Shown piece by piece: positions 1-7,647 of a stretch of DNA of 64,000 nt (within the stretch, counting starts at the first letter, position 1; each line of letters opens with the position of its first letter). The notes beneath the pieces were generated by a model. That model was not told where the DNA came from. It worked only from the letters and a program-made list of their open reading frames with translations, and searched no databases. The stretch is from Jaenimonas drosophilae (lineage: Eukaryota > Euglenozoa > Kinetoplastea > Trypanosomatida > Trypanosomatidae). A program made the translations under genes and the position numbers. Location: assembly GCA_030849065.1 (NCBI GenBank), contig JASAON010001660.1:186001-250000 (forward strand), written 5' to 3'.

Positions 1-762
1 ATGCAGTCGAACCTGTGGGAGGCACAACACACCATTGAGCTCTCCTGCTGCATGCCTTGTGGCACCGCTCCCACTGCCAGCAGCCCATCCTTACTTCATT
101 CTGATACCTCAACCAACAACACGATGGAGGTGAAGGAGGACCCCGTGCCGATGGCGGCGACGGTCTCGATGCTGCACCCGCTCTCATCCGAAGGCGATTC
201 GCTCTTGGCATTTGCCTTCCAAAGTGATCGTGTGGCCACTCATCTCCGAAACCTGGCGAGCCTCGACCCTCAGTGCAGCCCCACGCGTTGGGCAAGATTG
301 ATGAACGCCTTCCCCGATGCATCGTTGCGTGTGTTGGTGGTGCAAACCATGGCAAGCCATAGCCTCTCCGAGGGAGGATCTCCTCGCCACAGCATGGCTC
401 GACCAGGAAGCAGTCGCATGACGAGCAACATGAGCGGCTCCACCCTCATGGCCTCCAGCAAGTCATGGTATGAGCTGCCCACGCTGGTGTCGTTTAGCGT
501 CTCGTGCATGAAGGAGCTGTGCCGATTTAGTGTAGCGGCAATGCTGCATGATAAGATGGTGGATGTGCAGAGCGCCGCCGTGGTGGATTTTACACCGATG
601 CTTCCAAGCACCCCAACGGTGGTGAAGATGGGCTGGGATAGTCATGAAGGGCAGCTGGCCATGAGCATCTCCTCGCTCATCCAAAACGCTGCACTCATCA
701 CTCTGGGCATGCAGAGCTCCACAGGGAATGCGGCACGCTTTGGTATTGAAGTGAAGCTGTGA
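1..762 (+). CDS. Probable mitochondrial outer-membrane beta-barrel protein, 5' end probably outside window
   Basis: The frame is open from the first base and ends with TGA at 760-762. No splice acceptor is visible before it, so the gene probably starts upstream; in-window ATGs at 1 and 124 are alternatives. The last eight residues, RFGIEVKL, fit the mitochondrial beta-signal Po-x-G-x-x-Hy-x-Hy (R, G, V, L at the key places), which known beta-barrels such as VDAC, Tom40/ATOM40 and Sam50 carry in their last strand. The preceding 100 residues alternate polar and hydrophobic positions with short turns, as in porin strands (for example around SFSVSCMKEL and QLAMSISSLI). No signal peptide, transmembrane helix or enzyme motif is seen. 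A serine/methionine-rich loop lies near residues 125-155. Assignment to the porin-3 class is inference from these features; the exact member (VDAC, VDAC-like, ATOM40, other) cannot be told. Confidence 0.5.
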   Translation: MQSNLWEAQHTIELSCCMPCGTAPTASSPSLLHSDTSTNNTMEVKEDPVPMAATVSMLHPLSSEGDSLLAFAFQSDRVATHLRNLASLDPQCSPTRWARLMNAFPDASLRVLVVQTMASHSLSEGGSPRHSMARPGSSRMTSNMSGSTLMASSKSWYELPTLVSFSVSCMKELCRFSVAAMLHDKMVDVQSAAVVDFTPMLPSTPTVVKMGWDSHEGQLAMSISSLIQNAALITLGMQSSTGNAARFGIEVKL

Positions 763-841
763 TGCAGCGCATTGTTCGCGAAGAGGGTGAGGGGTCACCC
801 TGATAGATCTCATTATGCACTGGTGTGCCGCTGACGCCATC

Positions 842-861
842 CACACACACACACACACACC
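842..861. repeat. (CA)n microsatellite in spacer
   Basis: Run of about ten CA units in the 292-bp spacer between the first two genes. No function is evident. Confidence 0.85.
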
Positions 862-917
862 AGTAGAAGTGATGCATGCAGTGGCTGCTAGCAAGGTGAT
901 GGTTGCTGACGTTGCAT

Positions 918-946
918 CCCCCCTTCTTCTCCTTTCTCTATTGTAG
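918..946 (+). promoter_or_regulatory. Inferred trans-splice acceptor for the transporter gene
   Basis: A C/T-rich tract (918-940) is followed by the first AG at 945-946, about 108 nt before the chosen ATG. This is the standard layout of a spliced-leader addition site in kinetoplastids. Confidence 0.6.
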
Positions 947-1054
947 TGCTAAGAGCCATTTCAGTTGCGCGGTGCAGCACCCAAGGACAGTTGTTCTTTT
1001 AGAATCCCGCGCACCCAACAACACCAACACATAATATATTCCAAATCCAAAGAC

Positions 1055-2440
1055 ATGTCGAAGAGTCAAAAGAAGTCCGCAGCGTCCTCGTCACCTTCGG
1101 CAGCCAAGGATCATTCGTCACCACCAAAGAAGCCGGCGAAGAAGCAACACGCGACCCCACCGAACGGTGGTAAGGCGATTCCATCTGGAGCATCATCTCC
1201 ACGAGGAAATGAAAAGGCAAGCACCAACGGATCAGCATCGAAGAAACGGTCCGCAGCTCCTGCCAAGAGTGGCAGCCTGCACACACGGTTCCTCATTGTG
1301 TTGCAAATGATTGTGTGCGTGGCAGGCATCTACTTGTGCTTCGGCATGTGGTCTGTGAAGCAGGAGCGCATTGTTACGAAGCCCTACTTTCGCTCGGGGG
1401 AGGCAGAAGGAGCCATGATTCCAACAGTCTTTGGATTCGGTCTCGTCCAGGCAACTGCCGGCTTCCTGTTTGGAGCTCTGCTGGTGCTTCTTCAGCGCGT
1501 CTTCGTGGGCGGGAGCTCCGCACCCCAGCCCGCTCGCACCCCTCGCCACACCACTTCCGATGGTGGCAAGACGAATTCGGTGCTGCGGCCGTTGCTACTT
1601 GTTGGCTTCACCAACGCTTTTGCTGCCTCACTGGGCTACGCTGCGATGCGGCGTCTGCCCTTCCCCGTCGTCCTCGCCACGAAGATGTCTAAGATGTTTC
1701 CCGTGATGGTCGTGGGCTTCATCTCCTACGGAGCGCGCTACTCCGCGGCGAAGTTGACGAGCTGTGCGATGATCACCATCGGCGCCATCGTCTTCTATCT
1801 GCTGGAGGAGGCCGCCCACCCACACGGCACCCCGGCCAAGCCAACCACGCCGACCAATGCCAAGAATGGGCAGCTGGGCTTTCTTCTGCTCTTTGTGAAT
1901 CTCATCATGGATGGATTCACCAACTCCACGCAGGATGAGCTGGTGCGACGACTGCAGTGGGGTGGCAATCAGCTCATGATGTATACCAACTTTGCCACGA
2001 TGATGTGGATCGTGGTGGCGCTGGGCTTGCTTGACGTTGTGGATGCCTCCATGCTCAGCCCCGTGGTGACGCCCCTGGCGGCGTGGTTGGGGATGCCAGC
2101 GGAGAAGATGCTCTCGTGGGTGGCCTTTGGAGACTTCAGCATCACCTGCAGCTTCCTGCAGGAGTATCCCGAGGCGGCCTATGACCTCCTCTCCATGAGT
2201 GCGCTGAACGCACTTGGCCAGTTCTTCATCTTCCGCACCATCTCCCTCTTTGGTACCGTTACCCTGACCACCATGACCTTGGTGCGTAAGGCGGGCAGCG
2301 TGGTGCTCTCCATCATCCTGCATGGCCATCGCGTGAATTCGACGCAGATGGCGGCCCTCTCCGCTGTCTTTGTGGGAGTAGGATGGGAGTCGTGGCTAAA
2401 TGTGAAGGAGACGGAGAAGAAGCGGGCAGCACGAGGATAG
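1055..2440 (+). CDS. SLC35B1-like (UAA family) nucleotide-sugar transporter
   Basis: 461 aa from ATG 1055; the frame opens earlier only at a TTG. Residues 1-75 are a Lys/Ser/Pro-rich soluble tail. The rest is a multi-span membrane protein of the drug/metabolite transporter superfamily. The first span matches the SLC35B1/HUT1 start (GIYLCFGMW..KQERI). The most diagnostic stretch, near residues 210-245, reads KMSKMFPVMVVGF followed by a K-L-T-S-C-A-M-I-T-I-G helix; this corresponds to the conserved 'K-x-x-K-x-x-P-V-M' motif between two spans of UAA transporters. Such proteins sit in the ER or Golgi and exchange nucleotide sugars (UDP-galactose or UDP-glucose) or, for human SLC35B1, ATP/ADP. The substrate cannot be read from sequence. 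The C terminus is basic (KKRAARG) but lacks a canonical KKxx ER-retrieval signal. The long basic N-terminal tail is unusual for the family. Confidence 0.82.
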   Translation: MSKSQKKSAASSSPSAAKDHSSPPKKPAKKQHATPPNGGKAIPSGASSPRGNEKASTNGSASKKRSAAPAKSGSLHTRFLIVLQMIVCVAGIYLCFGMWSVKQERIVTKPYFRSGEAEGAMIPTVFGFGLVQATAGFLFGALLVLLQRVFVGGSSAPQPARTPRHTTSDGGKTNSVLRPLLLVGFTNAFAASLGYAAMRRLPFPVVLATKMSKMFPVMVVGFISYGARYSAAKLTSCAMITIGAIVFYLLEEAAHPHGTPAKPTTPTNAKNGQLGFLLLFVNLIMDGFTNSTQDELVRRLQWGGNQLMMYTNFATMMWIVVALGLLDVVDASMLSPVVTPLAAWLGMPAEKMLSWVAFGDFSITCSFLQEYPEAAYDLLSMSALNALGQFFIFRTISLFGTVTLTTMTLVRKAGSVVLSIILHGHRVNSTQMAALSAVFVGVGWESWLNVKETEKKRAARG

Positions 2441-2590
2441 GGCAGCACGGTTGTTGGATCACCATGCTCATTTGCTCCCTTCAGTCAACTGCTATGAGTA
2501 ACTCATGTGCAGTGAAAGGCGGGCAACTACCATCACCATCTCAGTTTCTGTGCAAGTACAGTGTGGGCTGTTATCTAATTCCCAATTCTA

Positions 2591-2626
2591 TCTCTCTGCT
2601 CCCTCCTTCTTCCTCTTGTACGATAG
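2591..2626 (+). promoter_or_regulatory. Inferred trans-splice acceptor for the CHHC zinc-finger gene
   Basis: Dense pyrimidine tract 2591-2619 followed by AG at 2625-2626, 26 nt before ATG 2652. Confidence 0.65.
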
Positions 2627-2651
2627 TTTGCTGAGGTGCGGTGAAAGTGCA

Positions 2652-3545
2652 ATGAGCTCCACGCCGTCAGCAAGTGTGGCCTTCGCCACAAAGATGCGAG
2701 CGCTTCTACACTCCCGCGCCGCTCAGCGACCGGTGGAGGAGGGCTTCGTGCGATGCCCACTAAACCCTGAGCACCACGTTCCCCGGGCCTCCATCGTTAG
2801 CCACATTCAGTTAGTACATCTGCAAGACTCTCTGGCCCTCGCGTCAGATGCGATGTACTCCAACGACACGGCCTCACGGCGGCACGAATACCTCGCAACA
2901 GGGCTCTACCACATGTTTGACTCGAGAAGCAGTCGAGGCAGCTGCTCCGACCGTGAGACCAGCCCCAGCTCAACCAGCACTTCTTCCTCACGTGCAGCAC
3001 AGCACCGCCGCCGCTCTAAACGCATACGCCAGCGAAGTACATCCACGGCATCTACCAGCTCTCTCAAGACCCCTGAACCACTGCCACACCCACCGGTTCT
3101 CCCTGACGTCATATTCACCGAAGAGCCATTTTTGCCTGTTGCTGTATGGGCATGCCCTCCACCCGCCATCCCGAACTTTTATGACTGCGTGCTGCCAGAT
3201 GCTGATCTGCATCAATCTAGTCCGCACGATACTCATCCCGAGATGCGATGGCAAAGTTGTACCATCGTCATCAACATGTCTCGTCGCCTTGGAGCTCCCG
3301 AAGTCTCATGCCAACAACCATCGAGTTCGTCCCCACATTTGCATGAAGACGAGCTCCACCAATTCCTGGATCTTTACTGCAACAGGGACGTGGCACCACA
3401 TATCGATGTGGTCGTCCTTCACAACCGAGCAGTTCTCCAGTTTCCAACACCTCATCATCGTGATGCACTCCTCCTCAAACTTCGATGTCAATCGCACCTC
3501 ACAACGCCACTCTTCAACCTACACATTTCTCACCCACAGACTTAG
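2652..3545 (+). CDS. CHHC-type zinc-finger protein (U11-48K/TRM13/GTSF-like finger)
   Basis: 297 aa from ATG 2652, just after a strong acceptor. Residues 35-56 begin CPLNPEH and give C35-x5-H41-x9-H51-x4-H56. The first part matches the CHHC finger 'C-P-x-[ND]-P-x-H-x-[VM]-P-x-x-x-[IL]-x-x-H' of U11-48K, TRM13 and gametocyte-specific factors, which binds RNA or tRNA. The last ligand differs: the family has H-x3-C, whereas here it is H-x4-H. The middle (about residues 95-140) is Ser/Arg/Thr-rich and low in complexity. The last third has acidic and hydrophobic blocks but no known domain. No methyltransferase (TRM13) domain is present, so a stand-alone RNA-binding or adaptor role is more likely. 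The partner RNA is unknown. Confidence 0.6.
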   Translation: MSSTPSASVAFATKMRALLHSRAAQRPVEEGFVRCPLNPEHHVPRASIVSHIQLVHLQDSLALASDAMYSNDTASRRHEYLATGLYHMFDSRSSRGSCSDRETSPSSTSTSSSRAAQHRRRSKRIRQRSTSTASTSSLKTPEPLPHPPVLPDVIFTEEPFLPVAVWACPPPAIPNFYDCVLPDADLHQSSPHDTHPEMRWQSCTIVINMSRRLGAPEVSCQQPSSSSPHLHEDELHQFLDLYCNRDVAPHIDVVVLHNRAVLQFPTPHHRDALLLKLRCQSHLTTPLFNLHISHPQT

Positions 3546-3694
3546 TGCGTCCAGCAACCAATCACACATCAACACATGATCTACGCTTCTTGGGCATACT
3601 CCACCGTCAATCCAAGTACACTTCACTATCCTTCAATCCCTCTTCCCTCATCTCCACTACACACATAGACGCACCACATCCAATCGTACCCCCT

Positions 3695-3800
3695 GGGCAA
3701 CAATGCTGTGCATGATGACGATCACAAGCTTAGGACACCTTTGGATGTAGCCTTGTGCTGCAATTGAAAAGCTAACCTTGCATATCGATTCGTACACTGA
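3695..3800 (+). repeat. Direct repeat copy 1 (106 bp)
   Basis: Identical to 3861-3966 except one base (T at 3708, C at 3874 by alignment register). The two copies are separated by 60 bp of unrelated pyrimidine-rich sequence. Confidence 0.95.
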
Positions 3801-3805
3801 CGCAC
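3708..3805 (+). ncRNA. Candidate box C/D snoRNA, copy 1
   Basis: Box C ATGATGA lies at 3712-3718 and box D CTGA at 3797-3800, an 89-nt span typical of C/D snoRNAs. A short terminal stem can form: GTGC just before box C pairs with GCAC just after box D. Inside, CTTAGGACACCT (3729-3740) is complementary over 12 nt to the highly conserved eukaryotic large-subunit rRNA segment AGGTGTCCTAAG (recalled from LSU domain V). The element directly before box D, ATTCGTAC (3788-3795), is complementary over 8 nt to the nearby LSU segment GTACGAAT. Any D' and C' boxes between the guides are degenerate. Tandem C/D snoRNAs in polycistronic spacers are known in trypanosomatids. A 2'-O-methylation guide is inferred, not shown. 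Confidence 0.72.
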
Positions 3806-3860
3806 GCACCACCCTCCTCCTATCATCTAGCTACTCACTGAGCCTTATCTCCTTCCCCTT

Positions 3861-3966
3861 GGGCAACAACGCTGTGCATGATGACGATCACAAGCTTAGG
3901 ACACCTTTGGATGTAGCCTTGTGCTGCAATTGAAAAGCTAACCTTGCATATCGATTCGTACACTGA
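3861..3966 (+). repeat. Direct repeat copy 2 (106 bp)
   Basis: Second copy of the 3695-3800 repeat, with 105 of 106 bases matching. It also contains the complete box C to box D interval. Confidence 0.95.
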
Positions 3967-3971
3967 GTCAC
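3874..3971 (+). ncRNA. Candidate box C/D snoRNA, copy 2
   Basis: Second copy: box C ATGATGA at 3878-3884, box D CTGA at 3963-3966, rRNA-complementary element CTTAGGACACCT at 3895-3906. The sequence after box D differs from copy 1 (GTCACAC), so the terminal stem is weaker (GTG with CAC). The internal guide elements are unchanged. Confidence 0.68.
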
Positions 3972-4189
3972 ACGTGTTTTTGTGAGTGAGACTGAGACTT
4001 ACAGCAGTGTTTCACTGTTGTCGCTTGTTTTTTTAATAATACTTGTACAGTGTGTGTGAGTAGTGTCTTGGGCACACTATGGTATTGTGGGTGGAAGAGG
4101 CTTGCTGTGCTTTGGAACTGCTGCTGCTCTTCTTGGTTCTTGTTGGGATAGGAGTACTAGCTACGACCTTTTATTAGGTGCCATTCAAA

Positions 4190-4219
4190 CTCTTTCTTTT
4201 TCTGGTGTATATTTTTCAG
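4190..4219 (+). promoter_or_regulatory. Inferred trans-splice acceptor for the kelch/BTB gene
   Basis: Pyrimidine-rich tract ending ATTTTTCAG with AG at 4218-4219, ten nt before ATG 4229. The frame is open upstream to 4178, but that codon lies before the acceptor. Confidence 0.72.
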
Positions 4220-4228
4220 GCGAGCAAC

Positions 4229-7200
4229 ATGCAAGCCCAACGTCGTTTTGCTCGTGAGGACGATATGACCGATGACATGGAAGCACTGCTGGCGGAACTC
4301 AACGGTGCCGGTGGTGAAGTGGATGTAGGTGCTGCACGCCCGTACAGCAAGCATGGTCGGGCGCGAGGTACTGTGGGCAGTGTGTCTGTCCTTGGTGAGC
4401 AGCAACGAGGTCTTGCGCGAGCCAAGTCTGACGTGTCAGGGCGTGGGTCGCGGCCTAATTCGGGCACCAGTGCAGCAACGACGGCTTTTTCAACCTACAA
4501 CGTTGGCCTGACGGAGAAGGAGGTGCAGAACACACGGCACCACGTAACTCCCCTCGGTGTACGGCTGCAGCCGCTTGGCGGGAGCTCCTCCCCCGGTGGG
4601 CAGCGATCTCCGGCGAAGGTTGCCGCGCTTCCTGCGCTGCGGAGTGGAGGGGATGAACCACTGCGCTTGGAGAGCAACGCGCCAATGGCGTTTAGATTTG
4701 CCGGGGCAAACGATTCTTCACCATCGGTGGAGGCCCCGACGTCAGCCGAAGTTGCCCCAGCGGAGCCACTTCTGGCACTGAAGAAGCCAAATCAGCCGAG
4801 CACCGCGGCTGTTTTGAATGACGTTGCGCAAGGGCCGCGTGAGGCCAACTTCCTGCCCATCATGTGCGCGCGCTATCTCCGCCCCTCCGGTCTTACCCCA
4901 CCAGCCCGCTGGGGCCACTCACTGACCTCCATGAGCGGCTCCGCGCTGCTGATGTTTGGTGGCATGGATGTCTCAGGAGATGAAACCAACGCCCTGATGG
5001 AGTTCAGCAGCAGCACCATCTCGTGGGACCCCGCCTTTGTGAGCCGTGGTGCGCCACCCACCGCACGCCACAGCCACGCCGCCTGTGCATGGGATGGTCG
5101 TTGGCTCGTCGTGCATGGCGGAACCTCTCGCAGTGGGATTGTGTTTGGGGATATCTTCATCTACGATACCTTGTCCTGTGAGTGGGAGTGTGTGTGGGCC
5201 TCGTCGGGCACTGCGCAGCGCAACGACCCCGGCCCGCGCTATGGCCACACAATTGTGATGCGCGATGATCGCCTGTACGTCTTTGGAGGTCGCGTTGTAA
5301 AATCTGCGACGTCTGGGAGCACCACCACGGCCCTTGCCTCGGCTGATGTGTACGTCTTCTCCATGAGCAGCCGGCGCTGGCGCAAGCGGATTCGTGCTGG
5401 AGGAAAGAAGACCAAGACGGAGGAGAACGGCGGCAAGGCCAAGACATCCACCACAGCACAGGAAGGGGCCTCCCCCGCCCCGCGCGCCTCCCACGCCGCC
5501 TGTTTGAAGGGTGATGTGATGTACATCAGCGGCGGTAGCAGTACAGGGGCCAGGGTGCTCTCCGACACGTGGAGTCTGCAGCTGAGCACCAACGAATGGA
5601 GGTGCCTGCACCCAGGAGAGGCAGCGGATGCGATTCCACGAGAGAGCCACGCCCTCTTCGTCTGTGGTGAGGCGTTGATGTGTGTGGGCGGATGCAGCAC
5701 CAGCATGTATAACGAACGTGTCTCGGGTAAGTTCACCAACTTCGTGGCGGTCCTGCCGCTCGTGGGGCAACCCTCGCCGTGTTGGATTCCTGTGGCAATG
5801 GGGAATGTGGCCATTGTGGCGCCAAACAAGAAGTCCTTTGGAGCTGCCTTCAGCGGAGGCTTCGTCTACGTCTTTGGCGGCATGTGCGGAGCTGAGCCCG
5901 CCACCAACACCATGGTCCGCTTCTTGGCTGCAGATGGCTACGTCTCAGAGATGGAGCAGAGCAGCACCGGCAGCAACGATGATGCACTTCGTGGAATGAT
6001 GCAGCAGCTGCGCGAGAGCAACCCGGTGGTTCCGGCAGATATGTTCGCCATCGCCGCCACGTGGGGAGGCGTCAACGACGAGACGGGGTGTTTCGTGGAT
6101 AAAGAACATGCTGCGGTGGGCTTTCACCGGCAGCTACTTGTGAAGCGCGCACCAGCGTTGTTGGAGGCTCTTCTTGCCTGCCGCTCAGAGCAACTCTTCC
6201 TGGGTGGGGCGGACACGATGAAGCATGCAAAGGGGGCAACGGATGGCGCGTCGAGCCAAGGTGGCGGCGTGCAGGTGTACTTCACCAACGGAACAAGCCG
6301 TGTGAAGGGTCTTCCAGAGCCCATCACCCCCGACGTCCTCAGCTGTTTGGCGGACTACATCTACTGGGGTGGGCTGCGCTCCAAGTACCGCATCCTGCTG
6401 GAGGAGGAGGAGGCAGCGAATGGGGAGGACGAGGAGGGAAGCCCCGCTGGCGCCAACGATGGGCAGCGTACCGCCGTTCTTGCCATGATGGAGAGCCTAA
6501 AGACCATCGCCAACAGCTACCAACTATCTCCCCTTGCGGCACTCTGCGATGCCCTTCTCACGCGAAGCCGGCGCCACCTTCAGCGTGCGCGGGAGGCCAG
6601 CGCGGAGTGCCTGCGCAAGGATCTCCTCTCCATGATGGAGAGTGGCACCGGTGCCACTCTCACGGTACTCTTCGTGGATCCCCACACCAAGAAACAAACA
6701 ACCTGTGCGGTGCACCCCTTTGTGGTGGCTAGTGCGAGCAGCTTCTTCTCCGATCTACTCCGCCCACTCTACACCGGCGCCAAGACCACCTTCCAGGTGG
6801 GTCCTGTTGCGGCCAAGGTGCAGGCCTCCACGGGCGCCTTGCCGCTGCAGTGTAGCACCTCCAAGCGGGCCGTCCTCGTTGGCCCCGTCTCCGTGCCAAC
6901 CCCAGCCGTTAAATCCATCCTGCGCTTTCTATACACACAATCCCTCACCGTACGTCGCGAACATGCCTTCGACACCATGTTGGGCGCCCATCAACTGGGA
7001 CTATCACAACTGCAGTCCTACTGTGAGGCCATCATTGCCCGTGAGGACGTCAACTATGATAGCTGCTGCTCCTTCTACTACTTGTCTCGGAAGTATGCGG
7101 CCTCGCTGCTCGAGGAGATGAGCCTGTTAACGGCAGTATCAGGCTTTTCCTCCGTGCACCAGAGCCCGGGCTATGCGTCGCTCTCGGACGCAGATAAAAA

Positions 7201-7321
7201 GAGTATCAGCGTCGTGGCGGAGGAGCTCGGCTCTAACTCATGGGTGCCGCCACCACAACCAAAGCATGAGCTAAAATCTGCTGCACAATACGAATCAAGG
7301 TGGAAGGGCTCCGCGTCGTAG
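4229..7321 (+). CDS. Kelch-repeat protein with two BTB regions (LZTR1-like)
   Basis: 1,030 aa. Residues 1-210 are low-complexity. Residues about 220-570 form a kelch beta-propeller: repeated blades with 'R-x-x-H/G-H-[ST]', a glycine pair (LLMFGG, LVVHGG, LYVFGG, VYVFGG) and a Trp/Glu before the next blade. Two BTB/POZ-like regions follow. One, at about 640-715, is interrupted by a charged insert. The other, at about 800-935, holds the typical HPFVVASASSFFSDLL helix and a 'LRFLYTQSL' turn, with a BACK-like C-terminal region. Kelch followed by two BTB domains is the LZTR1 arrangement, which acts as a substrate adaptor for CUL3 ubiquitin ligases; conventional KLHL proteins have BTB first. Whether this protein binds a cullin is not visible. 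An acidic Glu run lies near residue 725. Confidence 0.8.
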   Translation: MQAQRRFAREDDMTDDMEALLAELNGAGGEVDVGAARPYSKHGRARGTVGSVSVLGEQQRGLARAKSDVSGRGSRPNSGTSAATTAFSTYNVGLTEKEVQNTRHHVTPLGVRLQPLGGSSSPGGQRSPAKVAALPALRSGGDEPLRLESNAPMAFRFAGANDSSPSVEAPTSAEVAPAEPLLALKKPNQPSTAAVLNDVAQGPREANFLPIMCARYLRPSGLTPPARWGHSLTSMSGSALLMFGGMDVSGDETNALMEFSSSTISWDPAFVSRGAPPTARHSHAACAWDGRWLVVHGGTSRSGIVFGDIFIYDTLSCEWECVWASSGTAQRNDPGPRYGHTIVMRDDRLYVFGGRVVKSATSGSTTTALASADVYVFSMSSRRWRKRIRAGGKKTKTEENGGKAKTSTTAQEGASPAPRASHAACLKGDVMYISGGSSTGARVLSDTWSLQLSTNEWRCLHPGEAADAIPRESHALFVCGEALMCVGGCSTSMYNERVSGKFTNFVAVLPLVGQPSPCWIPVAMGNVAIVAPNKKSFGAAFSGGFVYVFGGMCGAEPATNTMVRFLAADGYVSEMEQSSTGSNDDALRGMMQQLRESNPVVPADMFAIAATWGGVNDETGCFVDKEHAAVGFHRQLLVKRAPALLEALLACRSEQLFLGGADTMKHAKGATDGASSQGGGVQVYFTNGTSRVKGLPEPITPDVLSCLADYIYWGGLRSKYRILLEEEEAANGEDEEGSPAGANDGQRTAVLAMMESLKTIANSYQLSPLAALCDALLTRSRRHLQRAREASAECLRKDLLSMMESGTGATLTVLFVDPHTKKQTTCAVHPFVVASASSFFSDLLRPLYTGAKTTFQVGPVAAKVQASTGALPLQCSTSKRAVLVGPVSVPTPAVKSILRFLYTQSLTVRREHAFDTMLGAHQLGLSQLQSYCEAIIAREDVNYDSCCSFYYLSRKYAASLLEEMSLLTAVSGFSSVHQSPGYASLSDADKKSISVVAEELGSNSWVPPPQPKHELKSAAQYESRWKGSAS

Positions 7322-7647
7322 CACGCCACATTGGTGGATGTACCATCAATTCATACCCCCCTTCCCCCACCCATCGCCCCGCTCGGCTCTGACCTTGCAC
7401 CATCTTTTCCAATCTTGATGATTTATGGAACTCCTGTTGTTGTACGCTGTACTTTGTGTCTTCATCATCGCAGAGCTTCATGGCGGAAACCTCGCCAGTA
7501 GAGAGGGAGAAAAATCATTTTTTGTTGTTGTTTGGGTGTTTTGTGTTGTGATGTGCTTGTATGAGTGCATGGGATGTACATGGTTCTTACCTCCCCCTTT
7601 TTTCTCTATGTAGTAGGTTGTTAGTTTGCTGGTGTTCTACACGAATC
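7322..7647. other. Spacer with 3' UTR and splice acceptor
   Basis: 326-bp spacer. It is C-rich directly after the kelch stop codon and T/G-rich from about 7430. A pyrimidine tract ends in AG at 7612-7613, immediately followed by a second TAG. No ORF or repeat of note. Confidence 0.7.
7590..7613 (+). promoter_or_regulatory. Inferred trans-splice acceptor for the EF-loop coiled-coil gene
   Basis: CCTCCCCCTTTTTTCTC followed by AG at 7612-7613, 35 nt before ATG 7648. Confidence 0.7.

Larger units (their letters stand above)
3546..4228. other. Long spacer carrying duplicated snoRNA-like element
   Basis: 683-bp spacer with no convincing ORF. It contains two 106-bp direct repeats differing at one base (3695-3800 and 3861-3966, period 166 bp), each with box C and box D motifs. 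A T-rich stretch follows at 4027-4050, then the splice acceptor of the kelch gene. Spacers in this window are otherwise mostly 200-400 bp, so the extra length is largely explained by the repeat pair. Confidence 0.85.
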
